Made by a program: the position numbers and the translations under genes. Under the pieces are notes generated by a model. That model did no database searches, had not been told where the DNA came from, and worked only from the letters and a program-made list of their open reading frames with translations. From NCBI GenBank assembly GCA_015680905.1, contig CM027378.1, positions 15,357,001-15,421,000 of the forward strand: a stretch of DNA of 64,000 nt, given 5' to 3'. Every line of letters starts with the position of its first letter. Position 1 is the first letter of the stretch. The stretch comes from Coptis chinensis (lineage: Eukaryota > Streptophyta > Magnoliopsida > Ranunculales > Ranunculaceae). Of this stretch, positions 36,136 through 47,731 are shown piece by piece.

Positions 36136-37167
36136 ATCTTCTCTCACTCCTTTTGTTATTTGCCTTCTTTTCTTCCAAACTTCAAAAATCTGTCTTAGGT
36201 TGTGATTTTAGTCGGGTGATTTTAACACTTAGTTATTTGGTTTTTGATTTCTAAGGTACAATTTCGTATAAATTCTTCTCAAATATCAAACAAGCTTTGG
36301 GGATTGAAGGTTCAATTTGCTCAAAGTAACAATTTCATGTACTAATTTATTACAAGTTTGGGCTTTAGGTCGTGGGGTTGGTTACACTTTTAATTATGTA
36401 ATTAAAGATGCATCCTTTATGGTTATTAGTTGTTTGATTTGAAAAACAGATTTAGATTTGTGTTTGCACTATTTGATTTTTATGATGTGGCATGATTTTT
36501 TAGAATTAGATGAATGTTACTTGTTTCCACGAGTTCGAAATTTGCTAGGAATAGAAATATGTATTACTCAATGTGTGTTGCATGTTGGATCTTTTAGATA
36601 GATTGTAGTGGATATTCTATTATAAATATTCAACTATAAACGTTGATCTGGTAATAATCTGTCTTCTCTTCTTATAATCTTTGTTTTTTAGGCCTGTTTA
36701 TTGTATGTTTTAACATGGAATTTTGATTATTAGTAGTAAACTTGATGATGAGGATGAAAATTAGATCTGTTTGTGTTTTCTTTTTTTATTTGATTGATTC
36801 AAAGTCAAAATTTGTTTATAGTAAGTATTTAGATTTATAAACTGATTTTATCGACCGACCGATCTCTGTTTTTATCAATGATGTTAGTCACTGATGTTTG
36901 TTAATGGAACATCATGAATATCTCGTGATTTCACTTTTTCATTTCCTCTTTAATTTCAAGCTATAAGCTAGTTACGGTCTAAAAAAAACTTTCCATGACT
37001 TTTTGTTCAGTAAAGAGATAGTGATTTAACAGCTTTGAATTTTTCATTCACCTACCTAGAAATGAGTATGTAGAGATATGAACAAGTTTCATTCGGACTC
37101 TATTTTTTTCCACCTAGAGAATAGCAACACCCTTGAAACTTGGCAGTGGACTGTTTTGTTCTATTTC

Positions 37168-37240
37168 CACTACACCATTTGAGTGATTTTGCAACATTTC
37201 AAAATTTTCATTAGTAACACTTGTACAACCATTTGTAAAT
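37168..37240 (+). mobile_element. Second CACTA left end, same family
   Basis: CACTACACCATTTGAGTG, then attttgcaacattt, then ttagtaaca matches the left end at 35431 base for base over most of 60 bp and in the same orientation. Only one right end (41150) was found. Confidence 0.75.
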
Positions 37241-38399
37241 TATAAGTGGGACTATTTTCACTATCACACTCATCTCGCACACAAACCCTTATTAACATAC
37301 CAAATAATAAGAAAAACGCAAAGAGGGAAAATGAATTCTTGATGTGCCTGCTCAACGGGGTAAGTTGTCATCTACACACCTTCTTCTATTCTTTTTTCTT
37401 CCTCCTGTTTCTCCTTCCTTCCTCCTTTTGTAACAATCTTTGATTTTTGTTTTTACCATTTAGGGGTTTTTGAGAAGTTGGTTGGTACTTAATTGAGCAC
37501 AACAGTTGCTCGATCTACTGAACAAGGTTGATCTTTTGCTAAGGTAATACATTCTAGGGTATCAATTTTTTGAAATATGGTTTAACTAGGCGGGGTTTTA
37601 ACTTTCCAAAGGTGGTTACTTGATTTAACACACCTTTTCGTGAACACCCATCCCCGCCACCACTAATTTATCTTGAATTGGTGTATGATGATGTGAAATG
37701 TCACTTCCAATCATAAAGTAAGAAGTGGGTATAAGGGTATGCTTTGGTTTAATTTCCATTTTGTTTGTAGCCATCATATTTTACATGGATTGGTCAAGTC
37801 ATTAGGTTTTATGATGAGTTAGGTGAACAATTGGGTGATTTGATTTTAGAATTGCTTGAATTGTTTTTCTAGCAAAAGTTGGGTGTTGATAGAGTTCTTG
37901 CTTTGTTTAATAATAAGTTGATAAATTTTGCTTATAAGATTCATGAAAATTATGTTGTTTAGGGGTTGGCAAAGAAGTAACTTTTTTAGTTGTTTGAAGA
38001 TAAGATTAGGATGTTGTGTAGGGGTTGACAAAGAACACAGTGGTGCACTAGTTCTTGATGTAGCTTCACTACGTGTGTCGATGTTTGTTTGGAGGGAATG
38101 GTAGATGGACAACATGAGAGACATCAATATTTTTTGGAATAAGACGACCTAGAGTTAATTAGAAACTACTTGGTTTTAGAGGTTTTGATGTTTCTTCTAA
38201 TGACACTTGAGTGGTTCCTTTCAACACAACCACCTCCACCTTCATTTTACTTGCCAAAAGAGCTGCCATATTTCTGTGTGCTGTGTTTAATACCGCAAGT
38301 GTGTTAATACCATATTTTTCTATGATGATGATGATGATAGATGAAAATGATTTTCTGGTGCTTGTATGTTGATTTTTGTTGAAATTTGAAGATTCCAAG

Positions 38400-39050
38400 G
38401 TATTCTAAGACTCTCGTTTAAAACCTATAGATCACGAAGTCAGTCATCAAGTATAACGAATATGCTACCTATGATCCAAAATAGGTATTAGCCTTCTTGC
38501 TAAAAGCATGAATGAGGTTTAGAGCGCGCGTGTATCCGCTATTGCTTTGTGTGGGCAAATGTCAGATGCGCTTGAACTTTCTGAAGAAATCAAACAAGTT
38601 AGATGCCATCAGGAGCCTAATGCTGTAATAAGCCATGCACATTGTATGTTTATTCTCTTCCAAAACTCTGTGTCTGTTTGTGGCTTTATGCATGCATTAC
38701 AACATTTCCTTTTACTAATATTGTTATATTTGTAAGAGCACCTTCAATATGAAGGGGATTTAAATACATTGCTTGAGCTTCATAAAGAGTTGAAGGATCC
38801 TGACTTTTGGTTTGATGGATGTGAAAGGGTTGTGGATATTGTATTATATGACATAAGTATATAAGGTGCAGTAACAGTCTACCTAAAACACATTGCTTTG
38901 CTGGTGTAGCTAATGTGAGTGAAGAAACTTGTTGTTAGATGATACACAAGATGCTGAGGACACACAGCAGTTAGCTTGACTTACTGATGTACGCTCTTTC
39001 AAATTTCCCAGACATCTCAATGGTAAAGATATAGTCACTAGCCTTTGATT
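38400..39050 (+). pseudogene. Exon-like fragments of an unrecognised, possibly PPR-type gene
   Basis: Readable pieces are a segment with LLAKSMNEV and then VSAIALCGQMSDALEL followed by SEEIKQ (about 38.49-38.63 kb), and a piece with YEGDLNTLLELHKELKD (about 38.74-38.87 kb, preceded by a possible AG acceptor). A shift of frame and stops separate them. The pattern DALEL.EEIK and the helical, leucine-spaced style remind me of pentatricopeptide-repeat proteins, but no full PPR motif is present, so the call is weak. The pieces lie inside the CACTA element next to the ADP/ATP carrier scraps, which supports capture from host genes. Confidence 0.3.
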
Positions 39051-39411
39051 TTTAGTTTCCCTTCCCTTTTTGTCTCTGTGTGTGTGTGCACACATTAGTT
39101 TTGAAGAGTGCCAATCTCCACTTGCCTGCCTTGACTATTTAAGTTGAGACATGAAGTAGCTACTTGACTTCCAGTTCAGCTTTCATGTCATTGTGTCATT
39201 TGGTATGACCTAAATCATAAGTCCATCAACATTTGTTTTCTCTTTAGAGTTTAGTCGAAAAATCATAGAGAATCTAGATTAGTATTTGTGTGCTGGTGGG
39301 TAGTATAGAAATGGGGGTCTACAATATCCTAGAATGCAGCAGCCCTGCTAAAGTAGTCTTGACTTATCATCTTTTACTAGCTACGCCTCACCTCTCTTTG
39401 TTCAAGGACCT

Positions 39412-40635
39412 TTTGAGAAAGGCTTTGCTAACTTTGCCCTCGACTTTCTAATGGGTGGTCGCATTTCTTTTCTTGTCAGATTTTATGTAACACTAACAAA
39501 GTTATTATTATATCTTGGGTGTTGCATACTAACAAAGATTCTGTAAATTGCACTAGGCCTTGAACTTTGCATTTAAGGATTACTTCATGAGGCTCTTTAA
39601 CTTCAAGAAAGATCGATCGAGATTGCTACTGGATATGGTTTGCAGGAAACTTGGGATCTGGAGGTGTTGCTGGTGCTTCATCCCTTCTCTTTGTTTATTC
39701 TCTGGATTACGCTCGAACCCGTCTGGCTAATGATGCAAAGTCGGCAAATAAGGGGGAGGGGGGCAGACAGTTCAATGGTTTGATTGATGTCTATAAGAAG
39801 ACTTTAAAGTTCGGTGGTATTGCTGGGCTTTACCATGGCTTCAACATTATTGTTTACACGGGTCTGTACTTTGGAATGTATTATTTTTTTATGCCAGTTC
39901 TTTTAACCGGAAATTTACAGGTTAGTTTTTGATGTTTTCTCTTTTCATTTTAGTTTCAGTTCTTTTTTTTTTTCAGCATGTCTTGTCTGTGTGTTAGTAA
40001 TAGTTGTCAGCTTGATAGATTGCTATTATATTATAGAAGGAATTATTATGTTCGTGGGTTTTGGGATTGTGAATTAAAAACTTCATTCTTAATGATTCAA
40101 CATTACACCTGCATTTAAGTAGAGAATTCCTTCCTAGCAATCCAAGTAAGTCTTGGGATTGGGTGAATATTTTTCATAGCAGTCATACAAATGTGTTTCC
40201 TCTACATGCATATGAGTAGAAAGGTCTATCATTGCTATTCAATTAAGTTTTGGGATTGCGTGAACGTTGTTATAGGCAGTTATACAAATGTGTTTCCTCC
40301 ACTTGTATCCACCATGTGTTTTTAAGTGTCTGCATTTCCATATGGTTTATAGGCATTGGTATAGTTTAGTTAAATGCCTTTTTGATCTAATTTCTGCCCA
40401 TTGTTAATTTTTTAGTCATACAAATTTTGTTAACTTTTCCCTCAACTTTCTCTAATGGTTGATGTCTGCTGATGTATCCAAAACTACTGCTGCTCCAATT
40501 GAACGTGTGAAGCTTTTGATCCAAAACCAGGATGAGATGATCAAGTAAGGGCGTCTCTCTACGCCAAACAAGGGTGTTGGGGAATGCTTCAACAGAACAA
40601 TCAAGGAGGAAGGATTTAGGTTTTGGCATCGTGGC
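39412..40635 (+). pseudogene. Mitochondrial ADP/ATP carrier pseudogene, scrambled pieces
   Basis: The parent protein swaps ADP and ATP across the inner mitochondrial membrane. Three pieces are visible. (1) 39412-39459 reads FEKGFANFALDFLMGG, the start of transmembrane repeat 1. (2) 39557-39920 follows an intact acceptor (cactag) and ends at CAG|GTTAGT, matching one exon of plant carriers: ALNFAFKDYF, then [24 protein letters not shown] and VLLTGNLQ. It has a frameshift near KKDR, lacks about four residues after HGFN, and has His for Arg in GLYRGFN. (3) 40465-40635 reads [19 protein letters not shown], then a TAA, then GRLSTPNKGVGECFNR, that is, the part that should come between pieces 1 and 2. 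The C-terminal RRRMMM exon is absent. It is non-functional. Its place inside a CACTA element suggests capture and rearrangement. Confidence 0.85.
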
Positions 40636-41762
40636 ATGTGTTGTATTTGTAATTGGGCTATGTTAATTGGAAATGGTATATATGATAACTGTTAGTATTA
40701 TGGATGGATAGAAGCATTTGGTTCATATATTGTGGTATGAAAAGGGTGCAGGGTTTATATCACTATATGTGGCCTACCAAAAAAAGGCCAGGAAATTCAT
40801 TTTTTTTTACAAATAAATAAATTATTAGTAACGAATTCCAAAACTGTTAGTAATGTTTTAACCTAATAGAAATAACAAGCGTTAGAAAGGGGGAATTGCT
40901 TACCATTTCATATGTTGGGAACAAATCATGAACAAAATTTATAACCGTTACTTAAAAAATTGTAACAGTTGATACGTGTTGAAATTAATTTCAGTAACAT
41001 TTGATAACCGTTAGTAAGATATCTAACGGATATTAAGCGTTACTAATTTTCGTTACTATTAATTTGTCACGCTTTTGTGTCAACGCAAGATAGTCGTTAC
41101 TAATATTTTTTGCAACGGATGCATTACTAATTGGTTGTTATGGTGTAGTGCAGCTAACTTGACACGAATCCAACACAAAATTAGTGGGTTCGGGTTGGAA
41201 AAAATGCTTTTGGGTCATTTAATGGTTCACCCGCCGAACCTGTCAAATAAATGGGTCATTTTGGATAAGGGCACATATGTTAACCCGAGTAACCCGTTAG
41301 TAGACCAGATTTGTTCTCATGTCTAATGGGTCGAGTCATCAACCCGTGACCAATATAACATGTTTAAAGATAACTTTCCCTATTTTTTAAGATCTCATCA
41401 TCCCAACTATCTAAACTAAACCACTAAAAATGAGAAGGATTAGTCATCAGATTCATTCGATAAAGATATGTTTCGTTATTCAATTTTCATTAATATGTAG
41501 ATGAATTATGGATGATTTTTTATACGGAATATATGATATACTAAATATTATTGCTCAATATTAATTTTATGGTGTATTTTACATACATGTTACGACCTCT
41601 ACAAGTTATCTATGATTCAGATCCGAAATTGAATTCACCGCTGGCTTAGCGGGTCATATGTTCGGTAACCTATTATATAGGTGGGTTGGGTTTGGGGTTG
41701 ACAAACTCAACACGATTAGTAATTGGGCTGACAAACTCAACACACAATAATGAGTTGATCTG

Positions 41763-42045
41763 ATTTACCAACATTACAAGCCATAAACATTTCCGACATT
41801 TAGTGAAATTACATCAATTTCGACATTTCGAATTCAAATGACATATTTCGTGAAATTTACCAACATTACAAGCCATAAACATTTCCGACATTTAATGAAA
41901 TTACATCAATTTCGACATTTCGAATTCAAATGACATATTTTGTGAAATTTACCAACAATAAAAGCCATACACATTTTTGACATTTAGTGAAATTACATCA
42001 ATTTCGACATTTCGAATTCAAATGACATATTTTGTGATATTCCGT
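41763..42045. repeat. 92-bp minisatellite, three copies
   Basis: Units start at about 41764, 41856 and 41948 with tttaccaaca, and each contains gaaattacatcaatttcgac and gacatatttcgtg variants. They are nearly identical. The array abuts the truncated right part of the hAT-like copy and lies about 100 bp before the LINE. Confidence 0.85.
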
Positions 42046-42804
42046 TGTTGATGTCCTTGTGGAAAATACACATATTTTATACTGACCTCTATTTTATAAA
42101 TGCACAATTAAGTAATTTAAAACCCGACATTGGGTCTTAAAACATTTTTTTTTCAAAAGTTTAGAAGTTTTGGCTGACCTCAACCTGTATAAGAAGAAAT
42201 TCTCAAGTACATAGTTCCTTTTCTATCCTCTTCCACTATGTTATGCAACGTAAAATCAAGCGGAGGATAAAAAGAAATATCAAGATCAACTTGTGATCTG
42301 TACAACTTAGAGAGGTAATCAGCTGTCTGATTTCCCTCCCTATATACATGATTAAAACTACATTTGACAAACTGGTTTCTAAGAGCTTCAATATGGGCCA
42401 CTAAATTGGAATAGTGCCATGGGCTTTTACTTGGGCCCCAAATGATGCTTATGGCCACTGATGAGTCTGAGTTGACCTCCAGTTCTGTGATTCCTATCTC
42501 CTTCACATACTGCATACCCTTTGCGATAGCTAGAAGCTCCTGATAGAGGACCGAAGGCTTGGGCGAACTTCCTGCATATGCTAGCGTAACATTCCCCATA
42601 GCATCTCTAATGATCCCTCCAAAGCCATTTCCTGTATCTTGGACAGAACCATCTATATTTAACATGTAAGTTCCCTGAGCTGTCGATGCCCATTTGATCC
42701 AGTTGAGCGTTGGTTCTTTGAATTTTAGCTTAAGCCCCAATCTTGCTGCCAAAATTCTCAAGGATACCGATTCTTTGACATCTGATAGATTCCTTTGGAG
42801 GTAT

Positions 42805-45800
42805 CATTACAAGAAAAAAAGCTTTATGTCACTGTTAAAAACAATGACAAAAAGTCTTTTGTCACTATTTTTTTTTCCCCAAAACCGTGACTGAGTGAGA
42901 GTCATTTATTTTTTTCCCAAAACCGTCAGAAATAGTTCCTCTAGAGAAGCCTATCCAGCAACAAAAAACGGTGAAAAATATTGGAAAACCGCCACCATAA
43001 AACATAGATTTTGTGACTGTTTTGGCAAAATAGTAGTTAATTGAATTCAAAAGCGTCACAAAAGGAGACACTTTTCATGACAATTGTCTTAAAAGCGTGA
43101 TAAATGATTTAATTTTCTTTTAAAAAAAATAGAACCATAAGATTCCACAATGAACTCAAACTGCACTAATGCACTTCAACTCTAAACAAGCACAAACTAC
43201 TGAATAACCCACTTTATTTCAAAATAACATCCATAAACACTAATTCCAAATCATTCTAATCCAATAAAACAATAAAAGAATTCAAAAGAAAAACAATCCC
43301 AATCTCGCCAAAGTCACATGTATATCAGCCAACTATTGGTTCATCTTGAGGATAGTGGCTTGAATCTAAGTAAGTGGCATGGCCTAATGCGCGAGCAACT
43401 ACTGATATTCACAATCGGCTGGGAAAAAGAAAGAAAAGAAAATTATTAGAAATCAAATCAACGTATTATTATTTTTTAGAATTTTACTTTTATGTGCTAT
43501 GTAGTCAAGCAACTAAGACCTGTTACTAGTTGAATTCCCCGAAAGAACCACTAGGTAAATGTCATAAATCAATAGAATCCTTTCAGCAAAAATCCAATCC
43601 AGACTCAACTACCAAGTGTCATTGGATTGATACGTTTGCCAAACAGAAATCAAGTGGTTGCTACATACCACATAAAAACTAACCACTACACATAAAAACT
43701 TTAAGTCATGACTAAATGGTGCTCAACATCTTTATAAGTCGACCAATATCTATTTCGACATTTCTGCCTACCCAACTTCCACTTTGCAAATTTAAAATAA
43801 AACCTTGACTCCCATTGAATAGATTGTGTATTTTTCCCTTTTTTTACACCGCAAAGTCACCGAGCAGCAGACAGTTCTAGCAGACTTCTCAGACTGAACT
43901 ACCTAGCCTATCTAGCCTCAGATGCGCATCTCATGAGTCTGCAATTATAGAACTTACTTGATAGCTAGATATCTAGCTACTAGGAACAGCCTAGCTAGTC
44001 AGATATGAAGGAAAGAGCAGATAAAACAGCGGATAAGCATAAGCGGAAACCTATTATACTAGATATGCACTGCTGCTCTTGGAGGCTAAGACTTCTAACT
44101 CTTTAGCCTCATTGGACTCAAGGACATATCAAAGATTAACTAAATGATAGGGGCCACATAGTGCGAAACGCACTTTGGTGAACTTGATTATGGACAGAAC
44201 ACTTATTAGCAATGTCATACTCCTTAAAAACTTAGTTCGTGCAGGCTGAGACAAATATAGGCAACAGTTTGAGAATTAAGTCGACCACTCAACCCACCAT
44301 GACCCCCCCCCCCCCCCTTTAGTGTTTGGGCCACTCATCTGAAATATAATCAAGGAACACAGTTGACAGAAAAAAGGTATTATCTAAATACTACATCAGT
44401 TAATTCGACCCCCACCAAGTAAAGAGAACTTTTGTTACATTAGTATGCTAACTGTAGCAAGCGTTGGATACAGGCATTTGTTCCATACTAAGACAATTAA
44501 GCTCTTGCTCTATATGTCCCATAATGAGACTCACTGCTGCATTTGCTGACGAAAATGCACCGTGAAAGCTGAGTGGGCAATGGGTCAAGGAAAAAGTATT
44601 AGAATATGGCAAGATGAGTGGGCAAGAGTAGCTCTAGCCAACAGAATTCAAGGCATCAACTGGAAGGTTTTTAATGCGAAGCTGTCAGACCTTATTCTTG
44701 AGAATAACTAGAATATTCTAGTTCCCGTTCTTCAAGAGCAGGAATTGATCTCAGTACTTTGCTACCACCTTCTGGCGAGGTTGAGGACACTCGAATATGG
44801 AAACCAGCTAAAGATGGCATGTTTACAGTCAAGGAAGATTCCGATACAATCAGACAAAAAGAATGGGTGGGCATGGCTACTTGGCACAAATGGCTATGGA
44901 TCAAAAACTTGCACCCCAGAATAGCAGGCACTGTCTGGAAACTTATCAATAAACTTTCATAGTATCACTATTCACTATAACTAAAAAAAATGGATTTCTT
45001 TTGGGGGGTACGTACAGTTCAAAAGGGGTTTTAATGTTAGCTTAAAATTACTATCAACTGAACAATTCCTATTTGTGTGTGCTCAATGTCTCATGAGACC
45101 AAGAAGAACACTCCGGAATTAATGCAAGATGGTAGGGGTAATCTATGTGTTAAGTTATATATACTGAAAAAGGATGGCGCCACACCAAATAGATTAGCTA
45201 AGGAGGAATTTTTCAACACAGTGAATGGGTGTGAACATATAGACACTTATCATACATCGTCATTATCCTATAGGGTTGTAATACTAGTAGTGTAACCAGA
45301 AGGGTAGAACCAGGATGGTATCGAATTTAGATAGATTGTTTATTAATAATGCATGGCTCAACATATGCTGGATGGAGATATACGATGCTATGTAGGGTAG
45401 TTCAGGTAAGTAGGGAATTAACAAATAGCATTCCCAAGCAGATCCCAACTTTTGGTCAATCCTTGGGGCAAGTTCAGTTTGGTAAAATACTTGGTATCAA
45501 GTCTTGGAACCAAAAATCAGAAGCTATACTTGACACCAAGTTAGGAATCAAAAAGTAGAATCAGAATATCATATAACATATAACCTTTTGACTAACACAA
45601 CATCTAATACAACCCCCAACAATAACTTCACAAGTAGAATAACGAATATTACCAACAATACTTCACAAGTACTATATCAAAAATATGAAGTTGGTTTGTG
45701 TAAATAACTACACAAAGTCAATTTACGTATACATGTAACTTATGAACTAGCTACATGAAGATGCAACAACACAAAACATTAAATAATGCTAAGAGGCAAC

Positions 45801-47731
45801 TTACAAAGATTCTAATATAGTCTAAATATTTTATACATACTAGACTTCACATTATTGTGTTCAAAAGGAAAATAAGGTGAACAAACAAGGCAAGGACTTG
45901 TGTTCCGCTAGCTCAAAATTCAGTTTCAAACACTTATGTTCTACACATTTAAATAATTGCAAGCAATAACAAAAACAATTAAAGTCCCACCAGCCATAAT
46001 GAATCAACACAACTCAACACAACAACATCAAATCCAAAGTGAACAAAAAATATACTTTCTACTTTATAAATATTCTACTTTCCAGGACAAACAATAAACT
46101 GAGTTTGAGCAAGAAATTTACCAATAACTCTGAGTGAAAGTGGTTTAGGAATTTTATCTAACAAACCGAAAGCGCTCAACTACAAGCTTGAAAACACAAA
46201 TACTCTTACCAAATAGTAGCTAAACTGTTGCTACACATCAGTCCATGATAGAGATCTATGAGTTTGCTAACAAAAGAAAAAATAAAGAGAGATTTAGTGG
46301 CAGTCCTATAATAAGTGTAGCCCGTGTCCTAAATTTTGTGTTTTGACATAGTGACTTTTAACTTTGAAATTGCTAAACACAAATTCCAGGTCGTTTAAAA
46401 AATCAAAAAGAGATTACCTGCCTCTGTTTAAGATGGAGATGTTGGGATAAACAAAATTTCCGCCTTTAATTCACCTTCATCGAATTAGGGGATGATGAAC
46501 ACTAATTGGTACGACCAGCCACTAGCAAAAAATACACTCCAACTGAATTGAATAGATTCAAAATTTTAGCACGATTTCAATTTGATGAAGAGAATAAGCA
46601 ATTAAACTAAATTAACAATGCAAAATTGAAACTAAAAATTTGAAACTGACCTTCTTAGATGATTTTCGCTCAGTAATTTCAAGCAAATTTGTTGAGACGA
46701 GTTGGATAGTGAGAGTGGGGGTTTTCAATTTTTTCTAATTCATGCCCTAGGTATTGCAAGTTTGTTGGAGAAGGAGACAAAAAGCAGAAGCAGAAGGGTT
46801 TCTTTCTTTTTTGTGTACTTGTGTTGTTGAACATTCAGAGAGTTGAGATCGAGAAGAAACCCGCAGTGTTTGGGTTTGACGCCTCATCCATTGGCACATG
46901 CGTCGAGGGGGTTTTAATTCAACCAAAACTTTGTCTACAATTATGTTGGTTATATTCATGGAATGGAATTTCTCACTCGTGGTATTCCAAGTTAAACAAT
47001 CAGAAATCCATCTCTTAAAAACAATCAGAAATCCCAACCCTAACTAATACAAAATTAATAAAGATTAATAAAATTAATGAAAACTAATAGAGGGGGAATC
47101 GACTGAGGAGCTTACCAGATTTTGAACTTCCACGATTTGTATCCAATTGGCTAATCTGGTTATGGAATCTGGAGTTAACAACCATAAAGTCCAAAGCTTT
47201 GAAGCTTTACCTCTAACCAAATTCTCACCTGTCGGCATGCCCCAAAGAAAAGAAGAGAGAGCGAGAGTAGCGTTGAGTGCGAAAGAATGAGGTCTGAATC
47301 AAAGAGCTTTAATTGATCATCAGCTTCGAAATTAATGAACCAGATGAGAGTCATGAGTGAATATGAGACTATGAGAGCAATGACTGAACGGTTATGAACG
47401 ATAAGATGAGTTCGTTTTCAGATAGTGGGTTTTAATGTAGTTTCAGAATTATCTTCAGGGGCTATGGGCTTAAAAGTTAGAACAATGACCCGAAAAATAA
47501 TACCACCAGTGACTGTTTCGGCCTAATAGTAACAACAAATAGCCCGGGTTAGTTTATGTGTGCTTGGCCAAAAAATGAAAATGCCATTTGTCACGGTTGT
47601 CAGGGTGTGCGTGACAAAAGGGCTTCTACAACAGTCACAAAAACCCTTTTCTATCATTTGTGAGCATTTCGAACAGAACAGACACAAATAACATTTTAAA
47701 ACAGTCACAAAAACCTTTTTTTGTACTAGTG
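42805..47731. mobile_element. CACTA transposon inserted in the LINE
   Basis: The left end is CATTACAAGAAAAAAAGC at 42805, and the reverse complement of the right end is CACTAGTACAAAAAAAGG, ending at 47731. TAT is duplicated on both sides (42802-42804 and 47732-47734). Subterminal repeats based on tttgtgactgtt/aacagtcacaaa occur at both ends. The left terminus has CATTA rather than CACTA, a possible disabling change. I recognise no transposase. Inside are a LINE fragment at 44566-44962, a run of about 17 C near 44306, and unassigned AT-rich sequence. It entered after the LINE. The left end of the same family also occurs at 51875. Confidence 0.85.
44566..44962 (+). mobile_element. LINE zinc-binding domain fragment inside the CACTA element
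   Basis: The plus-strand frames read SIRIWQDEWARVALANRI, then, after a stop and a frame change, EDTRIWKPAKDGMFTVKE and WHKWLWIKNLHPRIAGTVWK. This is the pattern before and within the RT zinc-binding domain of plant LINEs. It is in the opposite orientation to the host LINE and of a different subfamily. No ends or duplication are seen, so it was probably acquired by the CACTA element. Confidence 0.65.

Larger units (their letters stand above)
35431..41150 (+). mobile_element. CACTA transposon carrying host gene fragments
   Basis: Ends are CACTACACCA at 35431 and its exact reverse complement TGGTGTAGTG ending at 41150. The flanking triplet CAG is duplicated (35428-35430 and 41151-41153). Both ends have subterminal short repeats of the type ttagtaac/gttactaa, as CACTA elements do. 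No transposase (TNP2-like) was recognised. Instead the inside holds host-derived pieces: a CT-rich microsatellite and a 5'-UTR-like stretch with a GTAAGT donor near 36.13 kb, exon-like pieces at 38.4-39.05 kb, and scrambled ADP/ATP carrier segments at 39.41-40.64 kb. A second same-orientation left end lies at 37168. This fits a gene-capturing, non-autonomous CACTA element, possibly two nested copies. Confidence 0.8.
35403..41760 (+). mobile_element. hAT-like family with GGGTGGCA ends (copy 3), split by a CACTA element
   Basis: The left end (TAGGGGTGGCAGTTTTGT, 35403-35430) and the continuation (ctaacttgacacgaatcc onward from 41151) line up with the copy at 32738 as one sequence if the 5.7 kb CACTA element and its CAG duplication are taken out. 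The right part runs to about 41760 (phrases ttatataggtgggttggg and gacaaactcaacacgat). The right terminus is missing and the sequence passes into a 92-bp tandem repeat. It has no coding capacity. Confidence 0.75.

Noticed and set aside
45077-45295. Open frame inside the CACTA element at 42805 considered as a transposase piece
   Set aside because: No TNP2/TNPA-type motif is visible, and the frame is short and AT-rich.
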